A stretch of DNA of 46,548 bases from Bacteroidales bacterium (GTDB taxonomy: Bacteria > Bacteroidota > Bacteroidia > Bacteroidales > UBA7960). The notes beneath the pieces are model-generated. The model was not told the DNA's origin. It worked only from the letters and a program-made list of their open reading frames with translations, and ran no database searches. The translations under genes were made by a program, and so were the position numbers. Positions 16,162-23,573 of the stretch are shown piece after piece. Every line of letters begins with the position of its first letter. Position 1 is the stretch's first letter. The stretch spans positions 1 through 46,548 of the forward strand of contig JAHYJP010000008.1 in the NCBI GenBank assembly GCA_019429055.1, written 5' to 3'.

Positions 16162-16905
16162 TCAAGCGTTCGGTTTGCCTGCCAGAAAATCAGCCATTGA
16201 TAAAGTTATATAAAAAATCATAATCAAAGGAACTGCATGCCAGCAGAAGATGATCAGCAGCAGCGCAGATCCGGCAAGAAAAACATAGCGAACAATATTG
16301 TCGGCAAGTTTAAGATTTTTAAATTTCAGTGAAAATAAAGAAACATTTGCCACCAGAAAATAAGACAAGAACAATGTAATTCCGATCAACATCCATTCGT
16401 TTGCAAGTATCCAGGCGAACAGGGGATGCCAGATTGATGAATCCGATCCATAATGCACCGCAAAAGGAAGTGAAAGTATAAAAATAGCATTGGCAGGAGT
16501 TGGCAAACCAATAAACTTTTCGCTTTGCCTGGTGTCAATATTGAATATTGCCAGCCGAAGGGCTGAAAAAACGGTAATGGCAAAAGCAATGAAGGGCAAT
16601 ACATTCATATTGGAAATCCAGATTGCCGAAGCTGAAGATGCATCCTGTAACAGTCGAAAAAGCACAACTGCAGGTGTAAAGCCAAAGCTTACCATATCAG
16701 CCATCGAATCAAGTTCTTTGCCCATTTCGCTGTAGGATTTTAAAATCCTTGCTGCAAAACCGTCGGTAAAATCAAAAAATGCTGCTACGCCAACAAAAAT
16801 GGCAGCCAGATGGAATAAACCTTCAAAGGCAAATACTATGGCAATACTTCCTGAAAATAAATTTAGCAGGGTAAGTATATTGGGGATGTGTTTTTTTACT
16901 TGCAT
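16162..16905 (-). CDS. pssA: CDP-diacylglycerol-serine O-phosphatidyltransferase
   Basis: A 247-residue polytopic membrane protein with about seven hydrophobic segments. The CDP-alcohol phosphotransferase signature is complete: Asp45, Asp48-Gly49, Ala-Arg near 52-53, Gly62, Asp66 and Asp70 (DFTDGFAARILKSYSEMG, then KELDSMAD). The aspartates bind the metal ions and the nucleotide. PssA condenses CDP-diacylglycerol with L-serine to phosphatidylserine, the precursor of phosphatidylethanolamine. The N-terminus HIPNILTLLNLFSGSIAI is typical of the PssA rather than the PgsA subgroup. No phosphatidylserine decarboxylase gene lies in the window. Confidence 0.9.
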   Translation of the reverse strand: MQVKKHIPNILTLLNLFSGSIAIVFAFEGLFHLAAIFVGVAAFFDFTDGFAARILKSYSEMGKELDSMADMVSFGFTPAVVLFRLLQDASSASAIWISNMNVLPFIAFAITVFSALRLAIFNIDTRQSEKFIGLPTPANAIFILSLPFAVHYGSDSSIWHPLFAWILANEWMLIGITLFLSYFLVANVSLFSLKFKNLKLADNIVRYVFLAGSALLLIIFCWHAVPLIMIFYITLSMADFLAGKPNA

Positions 16906-16956
16906 AAAATAAAATTTATTTCAGGATTTTTGTTTTTATCAGTGTCAGGTTTTAAT

Positions 16957-16964
16957 TATATTTG
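16957..16964 (+). promoter_or_regulatory. Candidate -7 box
   Basis: TATATTTG fits TAnnTTTG and lies 20 bases before the ATG of the small gene at 16985. A TTTG lies 24 bases upstream, slightly too far for the consensus. Confidence 0.4.
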
Positions 16965-16984
16965 ATTCATTTTTAAAGCGTGTT

Positions 16985-17233
16985 ATGGATGCACCCGAAT
17001 TTAATAAATATCCTTTAAAGGAAAAGGTATACCTTGTATTTGAGCATGGTAATGAAATTGCATCCAGGCAATTTTTGTATTTCAATATCAAACTGTATAC
17101 ACTTTTCGGATTTTTTGCTGAAGTATGGTATGTGCCCAACAGCAATAAAATTGAAAAGGTTGAAACTTTGAATACCGATGAAATATTAAGTCTTTATAAA
17201 AATGAATTTGATATTTCCGAATTGTTAAAATAA
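16985..17233 (+). CDS. Small conserved protein of unknown function
   Basis: An 82-residue protein (MDAPEFNKYPLKEKVYLVFE and on to a C-terminal EFDISELLK). It is rich in aromatic residues and has no signal peptide or membrane helix, so it is probably cytosolic. Codon use and amino-acid composition look like a real gene. It has a -7 box directly upstream and no overlap with other genes. I do not recognise the family, though short proteins of this pattern occur in Bacteroidetes. A gap of 209 bases follows with no further gene. Confidence 0.65.
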   Translation: MDAPEFNKYPLKEKVYLVFEHGNEIASRQFLYFNIKLYTLFGFFAEVWYVPNSNKIEKVETLNTDEILSLYKNEFDISELLK

Positions 17234-17368
17234 ACAACCGTAAAATTAGGATTTTTAGTCCAATTAAAATATCTCCCTGTGTTTGGATTTTCATAATATC
17301 AAAAGATCTGAACATTTAATTTTTCCCGCATACCTTTCTGTTCTGTTATCTCTTTATCAAAATTGTTT

Positions 17369-17376
17369 TATTTTTG
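17369..17376 (+). promoter_or_regulatory. Candidate -7 box for the dipeptidyl peptidase gene
   Basis: TATTTTTG fits TAnnTTTG, 67 bases before the ATG. The TCTG at 17342-17345 is a weak -33 candidate at 23 bases. Confidence 0.35.
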
Positions 17377-17442
17377 GCCTCGCGCTATTTTGATTCATAG
17401 TGAAAGAATCCGATTTTAATAATCCGGCAACATAAAGAAAAG

Positions 17443-19653
17443 ATGAAAAAGGTATTCTGCTTTAGAAATGTATTATTGATCCTGACAGTAAGTATATTAT
17501 TTGTTCACTATCAGCCGTCCTTTGCCCAGATAACCCTTGAAAATATATGGAAAGAACGCACTTTTGTGCCACGAACCATTCGCCTGGGGAAGAGCATGCT
17601 CGACGGTGAACACTACACAAGGGTGGAAAATAATTATAAGATCAATATTTACTCATACAGTACGGGAGAATTTGTCCGCACTTTGCTGGATATTGAAGGA
17701 CAATTGGCAGACGAATCCGGAAGCACACCCCGCATCGATAATTATTTTTTCAGTCAGCAGGAAGATAAGCTTCTTCTTGCATTCAATACAGAATCTATTT
17801 ACAGATATTCATCTATCTCCGATTTTTTTGTATATGATATTTCGGAAGAAACCTTCACCCCCCTTTCTGAGAATGGAAGGCAAAGACTTCCTCAATTTTC
17901 CCCCGATGGAAGTAAAGTTGCTTTTGTTAGAGATAACAATATTTTTATTAAAGATCTTATTTCAGGAAATGAATATCAGATTACAATCGATGGCAAATAC
18001 AATCAAGTAATTAATGGTACCACAGACTGGGTTTATGAAGAGGAATTTGGCTTTACTCAGGGGTTTGAGTGGTCGCCCGATGGTAAAAAAATTGCTTATT
18101 ACCGATTTGATGAAACGCATGTAAAAGAGTATAACATGTTATTGTACAGCAGCCTGTATCCTTATGAATACCGGTTTAAGTACCCCAAAGCAGGGGAAGA
18201 AAATGCTAATGTTGCCATTCTTATTTATCATCTGCAGACAGGAGAACACACCCAGATTGATACGGGTAACGAGACCAATCAGTACATACCCCGGATTAAA
18301 TGGTCAAATGATCCTGAAAAACTTGCCGTTTTCCGAATGAACCGGCACCAGAACCACCTTGAAATTCTTTTGGCTGATGCTGCAACCGGAGAAACAGAGC
18401 TTATGTATGATGAAAAAAACAAATATTATATTGATATAACCGACGATCTTAACTTTTTAAAAAATGGCAAATCCTTTATTATTTCAAGTGAGAAAAGCGG
18501 ATTTAATCACTTATATCATTACAGTACTGATGGTACTCAGATCCGACAAATTACGCACGGTGAATGGGATGTAAATAATTTCATGGGTATAGATGAAGAA
18601 AATGGTATACTATATTTTACTTCTTTTGAAGAAAGCCCGATGGAGAATCATTTGTATGCTATTGATCTGGCCGGCCAAAACAAAACAAAACTTACACATA
18701 AGCCCGGATGGCATTCGCCATCTTTCTCAAAAAACTTCAATTATTTTATAAACAATTTTTCAACCATCTCCACCCCTCCGGTTTATACCATCAACAGAGC
18801 AGATGGATCATTGCTCCGGTTGCTTGAAGACAATGTGCAGCTTAAAAAAACCATTTCTGATTTCAATTTTGCAGAACCGGTGTTTTTTACCATTTCTGGT
18901 GAAGATGGAACTGAACTTTATGCATGGATGTTGAAGCCTGCCGATTTTGACCCTTCCCGGGAATATCCTTTATTTATGTACGTTTACGGCGGACCCGGCT
19001 CGCAAACAGTTACCCATCGGTGGAATACTTTTAACGGAGCCTGGTTTCAGATGCTCACCCAAATGGGATACATTGTGGTTTCCGTTGATAACCGCGGAAC
19101 CGGTGGTAGGGGAGAAGAGTTTAAAAAAATGACATATCTGCAACTGGGCAAATATGAAACCCTTGACCAGATAGAAGCAGCCAGACAATTATCAGAACGC
19201 AGTTATATTGACGGAGACCGTATTGCAATTTTTGGCTGGAGCTATGGCGGTTATCTCACATCGCTTTGCCTGGCATGGGGTGCAGATGTATTTAATGCCG
19301 CCATTGCAGTGGCACCGGTTACAACCTGGCGATTTTATGATACCATATATACCGAAAGGTATATGCGCACACCTCAGGAAAACCCCGATGGTTATGACAA
19401 CAACTCGCCTATAAACTTCGTAGATCAAATAAAAGGCGCTTATTTACTGGTGCATGGCTCGGCTGATGATAATGTTCACTACCAGAATACCATGGAAATG
19501 GCGAGGGAGCTTATTAATGCCAATATTGATTTTGAAATGATGATCTACCCCAATCATAATCATGGAATCTCCGGCGGAAATGCGCGCATACATCTTTATC
19601 GGTTAATGACTGATTTTCTTGGAAACCATATCCTTGACCCGGTCATTCAATAA
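17443..19653 (+). CDS. Dipeptidyl peptidase IV (S9B family)
   Basis: A 736-residue secreted serine peptidase. The signal peptide is MKKVFCFRNVLLILTVSILF followed by a cleavage region ending ...SFAQ (about residue 28). An eight-bladed beta-propeller domain (about 60-480) precedes an alpha/beta-hydrolase domain. The catalytic triad is visible: Ser600 in GWSYGGY, Asp675 in GSADDNVH and His707 in NHNHGIS. The double-glutamate motif that binds the substrate amino terminus is in VYEEEFG. DPP IV removes X-Pro or X-Ala dipeptides from peptide N-termini; in Bacteroidetes it acts in the periplasm during peptide catabolism. It is monocistronic, with the rpsU promoter lying just after it. Confidence 0.93.
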   Translation: MKKVFCFRNVLLILTVSILFVHYQPSFAQITLENIWKERTFVPRTIRLGKSMLDGEHYTRVENNYKINIYSYSTGEFVRTLLDIEGQLADESGSTPRIDNYFFSQQEDKLLLAFNTESIYRYSSISDFFVYDISEETFTPLSENGRQRLPQFSPDGSKVAFVRDNNIFIKDLISGNEYQITIDGKYNQVINGTTDWVYEEEFGFTQGFEWSPDGKKIAYYRFDETHVKEYNMLLYSSLYPYEYRFKYPKAGEENANVAILIYHLQTGEHTQIDTGNETNQYIPRIKWSNDPEKLAVFRMNRHQNHLEILLADAATGETELMYDEKNKYYIDITDDLNFLKNGKSFIISSEKSGFNHLYHYSTDGTQIRQITHGEWDVNNFMGIDEENGILYFTSFEESPMENHLYAIDLAGQNKTKLTHKPGWHSPSFSKNFNYFINNFSTISTPPVYTINRADGSLLRLLEDNVQLKKTISDFNFAEPVFFTISGEDGTELYAWMLKPADFDPSREYPLFMYVYGGPGSQTVTHRWNTFNGAWFQMLTQMGYIVVSVDNRGTGGRGEEFKKMTYLQLGKYETLDQIEAARQLSERSYIDGDRIAIFGWSYGGYLTSLCLAWGADVFNAAIAVAPVTTWRFYDTIYTERYMRTPQENPDGYDNNSPINFVDQIKGAYLLVHGSADDNVHYQNTMEMARELINANIDFEMMIYPNHNHGISGGNARIHLYRLMTDFLGNHILDPVIQ

Positions 19654-19667
19654 TTTTTAATTTTTTG

Positions 19668-19698
19668 TTTGATTAATAGAAATCTATTTGTAATTTTG
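19668..19698 (+). promoter_or_regulatory. Predicted promoter of rpsU-xerC-hpf
   Basis: TTTG (19668-19671), 19 bases, TAATTTTG (19691-19698): an exact Bacteroidetes consensus promoter. Transcription should start near 19704, about 70 bases before rpsU. Confidence 0.75.
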
Positions 19699-19764
19699 CA
19701 ACCCGTTTTAAGTAAAATTCTGAGAATAAAAATAAGATAGTTTCAAAAATATATATTAAAGAAA

Positions 19765-19769
19765 GAGGT
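19765..19769 (+). promoter_or_regulatory. Shine-Dalgarno sequence of rpsU (unusual in this phylum)
   Basis: GAGGT matches five bases of the anti-SD complement and lies 4 bases before the rpsU ATG. Nearly all other genes in the window lack such a site. Confidence 0.75.
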
Positions 19770-19773
19770 AAAC

Positions 19774-19968
19774 ATGATCATCGTTCCCATGAAAGAAGGC
19801 GAAAATATTGACAGAGCCTTGAAGAAACTGAAAAGAAAGTTTGAGAAAACCGGTATCTTAAAAGAACTCCGTGAAAGGCAGAAATTTACAAAGCCTTCTG
19901 TAATTAATCGTGAACAGAAAATTAAAGCAAAATATATTCAGAAACTGAGAGATCAGGCTGACGCATAA
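19774..19968 (+). CDS. rpsU: 30S ribosomal protein bS21
   Basis: A 64-residue, very basic protein beginning MIIVPMKEGENIDRALKKLK with the bS21 central helix region KRKFEKTGILKELRERQKF. bS21 sits at the 30S platform near the 3' end of 16S rRNA. In Bacteroidetes ribosomes bS21, with bS18 and bS6, is known to sequester the anti-SD; a tyrosine near the C-terminus is important there, and Tyr54 is present here. An SD sequence precedes the gene, which fits feedback: free anti-SD appears when bS21 is short. It is the first gene of an operon with xerC/D and hpf, driven by a consensus promoter. Confidence 0.95.
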   Translation: MIIVPMKEGENIDRALKKLKRKFEKTGILKELRERQKFTKPSVINREQKIKAKYIQKLRDQADA

Positions 19969-19974
19969 TAACGC

Positions 19975-20016
19975 TTTTCTCGGGAAAGATTTTTCAGGGA
20001 GAAACTTTTGTTTTTT
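19975..20016 (+). terminator. Possible weak terminator/attenuator between rpsU and xerC
   Basis: TTTCTC (19976-19981) can pair with GAGAAA (19999-20004), with a nested GAAA/TTTC stem inside, followed by CTTTTGTTTTTTC. The stem is AT-rich and weak, so it might reduce rather than stop transcription into xerC. Confidence 0.35.
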
Positions 20017-20060
20017 CAATATCAATTATTGGTACATTAGCAAAAGTTTCTTCTTTTTTT

Positions 20061-20942
20061 ATGGAGTTAGCAGAGTTCTATAAATATCTGGAGTACGAAA
20101 AGCGCTACTCACCCAATACGTTGATAAGTTATCAGAACGATTTACAACAATTTGCCGGTTTTATCAGTTCTGAATACGAATCAAAACCTTCTACTGCAAG
20201 TTCATCTCAAATAAGATCCTGGTTGTCAGACCTTATGGCCAGGGGGATATCTCCAAAAAGTGTAAACAGGAAAATTTCTTCGCTGAAGTCTTTTTACAGG
20301 TTTCTGGAAAGCAATAATAAGATTTCAGTTAATCCAATGCAAAAAGTTACATCGCCCAAAACGGGAAAAAAACTACCTGTATTTGTTTCAGAAGAAAAGA
20401 TGCAAATGTTGTTTGATGAGATAGAATTTGAAGAGGATTTTCCTGGTGTAAGAAACCGACTGATCCTTGAAATGTTTTATGCAACAGGCATGCGATTGGC
20501 CGAATTGATTTCCCTGAAACACAAAGATGTGGATATTGCATCGGCACAAATCAAAGTTAAAGGCAAAGGGAACAAGGAAAGAGTAATTCCAATGCTAATA
20601 CCTCTTGTGAATACCTATAAAAAGTATCTTTCGCTGAAACAGAATATTTTTGGATATAATTATACAGACGATGTTTTTGTTACCGATGAAGGTAAAAAAA
20701 TATACCGCAAATTTGCTTATCGCGTAGTAAATTTTTACCTTAGCACTCATACTACCGTAGGCAAGCGGAGCCCTCATGTTCTTCGTCATAGTTTTGCCAC
20801 TCATATGTTAAATCAAGGGGCAGATATAAATGCGATTAAAGAACTTCTGGGGCACTCCAGCCTGAGTGCCACTGAGGTTTACACGCACAATACGGTAGAA
20901 AAGTTAAAAACAGTTTATAAACAAGCCCACCCAAAGGCTTAA
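20061..20942 (+). CDS. xerC: Tyrosine recombinase XerC/XerD
   Basis: A 293-residue protein of standard Xer length. The N-terminal SAM-like DNA-binding domain (YLEYEKRYSPNTLISYQNDL) is followed by the catalytic domain with the Arg in ATGMRLAELISL, a Lys in KGKGNKERVIP, His-x-x-Arg in HVLRHSFATHML, then LLGHSSLSATEVYTH containing the second His and the nucleophilic Tyr. Xer recombinases resolve chromosome dimers at dif. The position between rpsU and hpf marks it as the housekeeping enzyme, not a phage integrase. XerC and XerD cannot be told apart by eye. No SD precedes the ATG, unlike its two operon neighbours. Confidence 0.9.
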   Translation: MELAEFYKYLEYEKRYSPNTLISYQNDLQQFAGFISSEYESKPSTASSSQIRSWLSDLMARGISPKSVNRKISSLKSFYRFLESNNKISVNPMQKVTSPKTGKKLPVFVSEEKMQMLFDEIEFEEDFPGVRNRLILEMFYATGMRLAELISLKHKDVDIASAQIKVKGKGNKERVIPMLIPLVNTYKKYLSLKQNIFGYNYTDDVFVTDEGKKIYRKFAYRVVNFYLSTHTTVGKRSPHVLRHSFATHMLNQGADINAIKELLGHSSLSATEVYTHNTVEKLKTVYKQAHPKA

Positions 20943-20946
20943 ACCT

Positions 20947-20952
20947 GGAGGA
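20947..20952 (+). promoter_or_regulatory. Strong Shine-Dalgarno sequence of hpf (unusual in this phylum)
   Basis: GGAGGA, six consecutive bases complementary to the anti-SD, ends 6 bases before the hpf ATG, an optimal spacing. It is the strongest SD in the window. Confidence 0.85.
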
Positions 20953-20958
20953 TTTCTT

Positions 20959-21258
20959 ATGAAAGTTAAAATTAGTTCATTGCATTTCAAGTCAGATGTT
21001 AAACTGGAAAACTTCATTCGAGAAAAAGTGACTAAAGTAAGTGGCTTATTCGATGGTGTTATCAGCAGCGAGGTAACCCTCAAACTGGACCAGTCTTCCA
21101 ACAATGAAAATAAGATTGCAGAGATCCGTATTAATATTCCCGGCAATGATCTTTTTGCGAAAAAACAGGCAAAAAGTTTCGAAGAAGCAATTGATAGTGC
21201 CGCTGATGCATTAAAAAAACAAATTAAAAAACGAAAAGAAAAAGTTAAAGGGCTGTAA
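20959..21258 (+). CDS. hpf: Short ribosome hibernation-promoting factor HPF/RaiA family
   Basis: A 99-residue protein of the short HPF type (MKVKISSLHFKSDVKLENFI, then SEVTLKLDQSS and ENKIAEIRINIPGNDLFAKK, ending in a Lys-rich KKQIKKRKEKVKG tail). HPF binds the decoding centre of idle 30S subunits and promotes inactive ribosome dimers or protects dormant ribosomes. The C-terminal dimerisation domain of long HPF is absent. It starts 16 bases after xerC and carries the window's best SD. In this phylum such an SD would be used mainly by ribosomes with an exposed anti-SD. Regulation by bS21 level is inferred. Confidence 0.92.
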   Translation: MKVKISSLHFKSDVKLENFIREKVTKVSGLFDGVISSEVTLKLDQSSNNENKIAEIRINIPGNDLFAKKQAKSFEEAIDSAADALKKQIKKRKEKVKGL

Positions 21259-21309
21259 AAGCCCAATCAATACTGATTTTTTCAATTTGCTAAAAAAAAG
21301 AAATAAATT

Positions 21310-21340
21310 TTTGGTAGTTTTTAAATCTTTCGTACATTTG
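21310..21340 (+). promoter_or_regulatory. Predicted promoter of the tRNA-tuf operon
   Basis: TTTG (21310-21313), 19 bases, TACATTTG (21333-21340): a consensus Bacteroidetes promoter. The final G of the -7 box is also the first base of the hpf terminator stem, so the two elements overlap. Confidence 0.72.
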
Positions 21341-21368
21341 CAGACCTTTTTAAAGGGTCTGCTTTTTT
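21340..21368 (+). terminator. Terminator of the rpsU-xerC-hpf operon
   Basis: GCAGACC (21340-21346) pairs with GGTCTGC (21356-21362) and is followed by six T. Transcripts that start at the overlapping promoter (about 21346) lack the 5' arm and so should not terminate here. Confidence 0.85.
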
Positions 21369-21426
21369 CATGTTCTTTGAATACTTTTAAGCAGAAAAAT
21401 CCCTGAAAAAACTGATAAAGGGAATT

Positions 21427-21500
21427 GCCGATGTAGCTCAGTTGGCCAGAGCATCTGATTTGTAATCAGACGGTCGGGGGTTCGAATCCCTCCATCGGCT
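21427..21500 (+). tRNA. tRNA-Thr (anticodon UGU)
   Basis: A full cloverleaf: 7-bp acceptor GCCGATG/CATCGGC, D arm, anticodon stem TCTGA/TCAGA with loop TTTGTAA, and T loop TTCGAAT. No CCA is encoded. It is the first of four tRNAs ahead of tuf, the same species and position as thrU in E. coli. Confidence 0.95.
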
Positions 21501-21527
21501 CGTTCATAAAAATGTTGTAAGCAAACC

Positions 21528-21610
21528 GGGGGGGTTCCAGAGCGGTCAAATGGGGCAGACTGTAAATCTGTTGGCTTTCGCCTTCGGAGGTTCGAATCCT
21601 TCCCCCCCCA
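21528..21610 (+). tRNA. tRNA-Tyr (anticodon GUA), with G1/A72 mismatch as written
   Basis: Class II tRNA with a long variable arm. The anticodon loop is CTGTAAA and the T loop TTCGAAT. The 5' acceptor is seven G (21528-21534) followed by the standard TT. After the T stem only six C remain before A, so the top pair would be G1/A72 rather than G1-C72, and position 73 would be C instead of A. A missing C in the C-run (assembly error) or a real variant would explain it. Confidence 0.88.
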
Positions 21611-21615
21611 CACAA

Positions 21616-21689
21616 TGCGGAAATAGCTCATCCGGTAGAGCGACAGCCTTCCAAGCTGTAGGTGGCGGGTTCGAGTCCCGTTTTCCGCT
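21616..21689 (+). tRNA. tRNA-Gly (anticodon UCC)
   Basis: A full cloverleaf: acceptor GCGGAAA/TTTCCGC, anticodon stem ACAGC/GCTGT with loop CTTCCAA, and T arm GCGGG-TTCGAGT-CCCGT. It is the glyT equivalent of the tufB tRNA cluster. No CCA is encoded. Confidence 0.95.
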
Positions 21690-21713
21690 CAAAAGGTAAT
21701 ATTTTTAAGTATT

Positions 21714-21785
21714 GCCGACGTAGCTCAGGGGTAGAGCGCTTCCTTGGTAAGGAAGAGGTCACGGGTTCAATTCCCGTCGTTGGCT
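21714..21785 (+). tRNA. tRNA-Thr (anticodon GGU)
   Basis: Acceptor GCCGACG/CGTTGGC has one G-T pair; the anticodon stem is CTTCC/GGAAG with loop TTGGTAA, and the T loop is TTCAATT. It lies 81 bases ahead of tuf, as thrT does in E. coli. Confidence 0.95.
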
Positions 21786-21866
21786 CTAGAAAAAGAAGAA
21801 ACTGTTTAACATAAAATTCGAAAATTTATAGAATCCCTTTTTTAAAATTTAAACATCCAGTTAGAT

Positions 21867-23054
21867 ATGGCAAAAGAAAAATTCGTACGTAGTAAACCGC
21901 ACGTGAATATTGGAACCATTGGTCACGTTGACCACGGTAAAACCACTCTCACCGCTGCTATTACCCAGGTGTTGGCCGAAAAAGGTCTCTCCGAAATCAG
22001 AAGTTTTGATTCAATCGACAATGCACCTGAAGAAAAAGAAAGAGGTATTACTATTAATACTGCTCACGTAGAGTATCAAACGGAAAACCGTCACTATGCT
22101 CACGTTGACTGCCCCGGACACGCCGACTATGTGAAGAACATGGTTACCGGTGCCGCTCAGATGGACGGTGCCATCCTGGTAGTTGCTGCAACTGACGGTC
22201 CTATGCCCCAAACCCGCGAGCATATCCTTCTCGCACGTCAGGTTGGTGTTCCTCAGCTTGTGGTATTTATGAACAAAGTTGACCTTGTTGACGACGAAGA
22301 GCTTCTTGAGCTTGTTGAAATGGAAATCCGTGAGCTGCTTTCATTCTATGAATTTGATGGCGACAATATTCCTGTAATTCAAGGTTCTGCTCTTGGCGGA
22401 CTTAACAATGAACCTAAGTGGGTTGAAAAAATCATGGAACTGATGGATGCTGTTGATAGCTATATCCCGGAACCAGTTCGTGATGTTGACAAGCCGTTCC
22501 TTATGCCGGTTGAAGACGTATTTTCTATCACCGGCCGTGGTACTGTTGCAACAGGTAGAATTGAATCAGGTATTATTAAAACCGGTGACCCTGTTGAAAT
22601 CATTGGTATGGGTGCTGAAAAGCTTAAGTCAGTTGTTACTGGTGTGGAAATGTTCCGTAAGATCCTTGATAGTGGCGAAGCTGGTGACAATGCCGGTCTG
22701 CTCCTCAGAGGTATCGACAAGAAAGAAATTACCCGTGGTATGGTTATCGTGAAGCCCGGTTCAGTAACCCCTCACCATAAATTTAAGGCTGAGGTTTATA
22801 TCCTGAAGAAAGAAGAAGGTGGTCGTCATACTCCATTCCATGACAAATACCGTCCTCAGTTCTTCTTCAGAACTACTGACGTTACCGGTGAGATTTTCCT
22901 GCCCGAAGGAGTTGAAATGTGTATGCCTGGTGATAACCTTACCATTACTGTTAACCTTATCAGCGATATCGCAATGGACAAAGGTCTCAGATTTGCAATC
23001 CGCGAAGGTGGTAGAACAGTAGGTGCAGGTCAGGTAACTGAAATCCTGGAATAA
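21867..23054 (+). CDS. tuf: Translation elongation factor EF-Tu
   Basis: A 395-residue EF-Tu of normal length. The G-domain motifs are all visible: GHVDHGKTT (G1, about residues 19-27), RGITI in switch [10 protein letters not shown] (G3), NKVDLVDD (G4) and GSALGG near G5. Domains II and III follow and end [12 protein letters not shown]-Tu carries aminoacyl-tRNA to the ribosome in a GTP-dependent manner. It is the only tuf in the window and is co-transcribed with four upstream tRNAs. A terminator-like hairpin separates it from tRNA-Trp and secE. Codon use is visibly more biased than in neighbouring non-ribosomal genes, as expected for a very highly expressed gene. Confidence 0.99.
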   Translation: MAKEKFVRSKPHVNIGTIGHVDHGKTTLTAAITQVLAEKGLSEIRSFDSIDNAPEEKERGITINTAHVEYQTENRHYAHVDCPGHADYVKNMVTGAAQMDGAILVVAATDGPMPQTREHILLARQVGVPQLVVFMNKVDLVDDEELLELVEMEIRELLSFYEFDGDNIPVIQGSALGGLNNEPKWVEKIMELMDAVDSYIPEPVRDVDKPFLMPVEDVFSITGRGTVATGRIESGIIKTGDPVEIIGMGAEKLKSVVTGVEMFRKILDSGEAGDNAGLLLRGIDKKEITRGMVIVKPGSVTPHHKFKAEVYILKKEEGGRHTPFHDKYRPQFFFRTTDVTGEIFLPEGVEMCMPGDNLTITVNLISDIAMDKGLRFAIREGGRTVGAGQVTEILE

Positions 23055-23082
23055 TACTGATTATTTATTCCCAGAATATTAA

Positions 23083-23114
23083 AAAAGGGAGGGCCCCCGG
23101 TGGGCCTCCCTTTT
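23083..23114 (+). terminator. Terminator or attenuator between tuf and tRNA-Trp
   Basis: A 13-bp stem with one bulged G (5' arm from 23083, 3' arm ending at 23114 in CCTCCCTTTT) encloses a CCGGT loop. The T-run is only four long, and tRNA-Trp starts 5 bases later, so partial readthrough into trpT-secE-nusG is likely. Confidence 0.75.
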
Positions 23115-23118
23115 CCAC

Positions 23119-23191
23119 ACGGGTGTAGCTCAATTGGTAGAGTAGCGGTCTCCAAAACCGTTGGTTGTGGGTTCGATTCCTACCACCCGTG
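23119..23191 (+). tRNA. tRNA-Trp (anticodon CCA)
   Basis: Acceptor ACGGGTG/CACCCGT, anticodon stem GCGGT/ACCGT with loop CTCCAAA, and T loop TTCGATT with discriminator G. Its place between tuf and secE is common in bacteria outside the enterics. Confidence 0.95.
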
Positions 23192-23277
23192 CAAAGTATT
23201 AGAATGTTTAGTGCTATGCAGGTTTTGATGTGAGCGAGACCTGTAAAAATGAGAAATCGTTAAATTATTTGACACTG

Positions 23278-23472
23278 ATGAAAAAAGTTGTGAACTATTT
23301 CAAGGAAACCTACGACGAACTTATCTATAAAGTTTCCTGGCCAACCTGGAATGAACTGCAAAGTAGCGCAGTAGTTGTATCCATTGCTTCCCTCATAATC
23401 GCAGCCGTGGTTTATCTGATGGATATGGCTTTCAGCACAGTGTTACAGCAATTTTACCGTCTCTTTCTCTAA
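23278..23472 (+). CDS. secE: Preprotein translocase subunit SecE
   Basis: 64 residues from the ATG at 23278. A GTG at 23230 would add 16 residues that do not fit the family, and the chosen start gives the usual MKKVVNYFKETYDELIYKVS beginning. The short form has an amphipathic helix with the conserved VSWPTWNEL motif, then one transmembrane helix (about 31-52). SecE clamps SecY in the inner-membrane translocon. It lies between tRNA-Trp and nusG, its classical position. Confidence 0.93.
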   Translation: MKKVVNYFKETYDELIYKVSWPTWNELQSSAVVVSIASLIIAAVVYLMDMAFSTVLQQFYRLFL

Positions 23473-23573
23473 TTTAATTTATTAAGAACGGTTATTTGCT
23501 TACTGAATATTCTAATATTCATTCTTCATAAATCAGTAGCAAAAAAACGGGAAATCAATTCCTAATTTTTAGT

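Noticed and set aside
20061-20942. Tyrosine recombinase as a sign of an integrated element
   Set aside because: It sits in the rpsU-hpf housekeeping operon with normal composition and has no attachment repeats or phage genes nearby, so it is the chromosomal Xer enzyme.
21368-21631. An 87-residue reading frame antisense to the tRNA genes
   Set aside because: It is the well-known false protein (GGIRTPDRLI-like) produced by reading tRNA genes backwards; the tRNAs explain the sequence.
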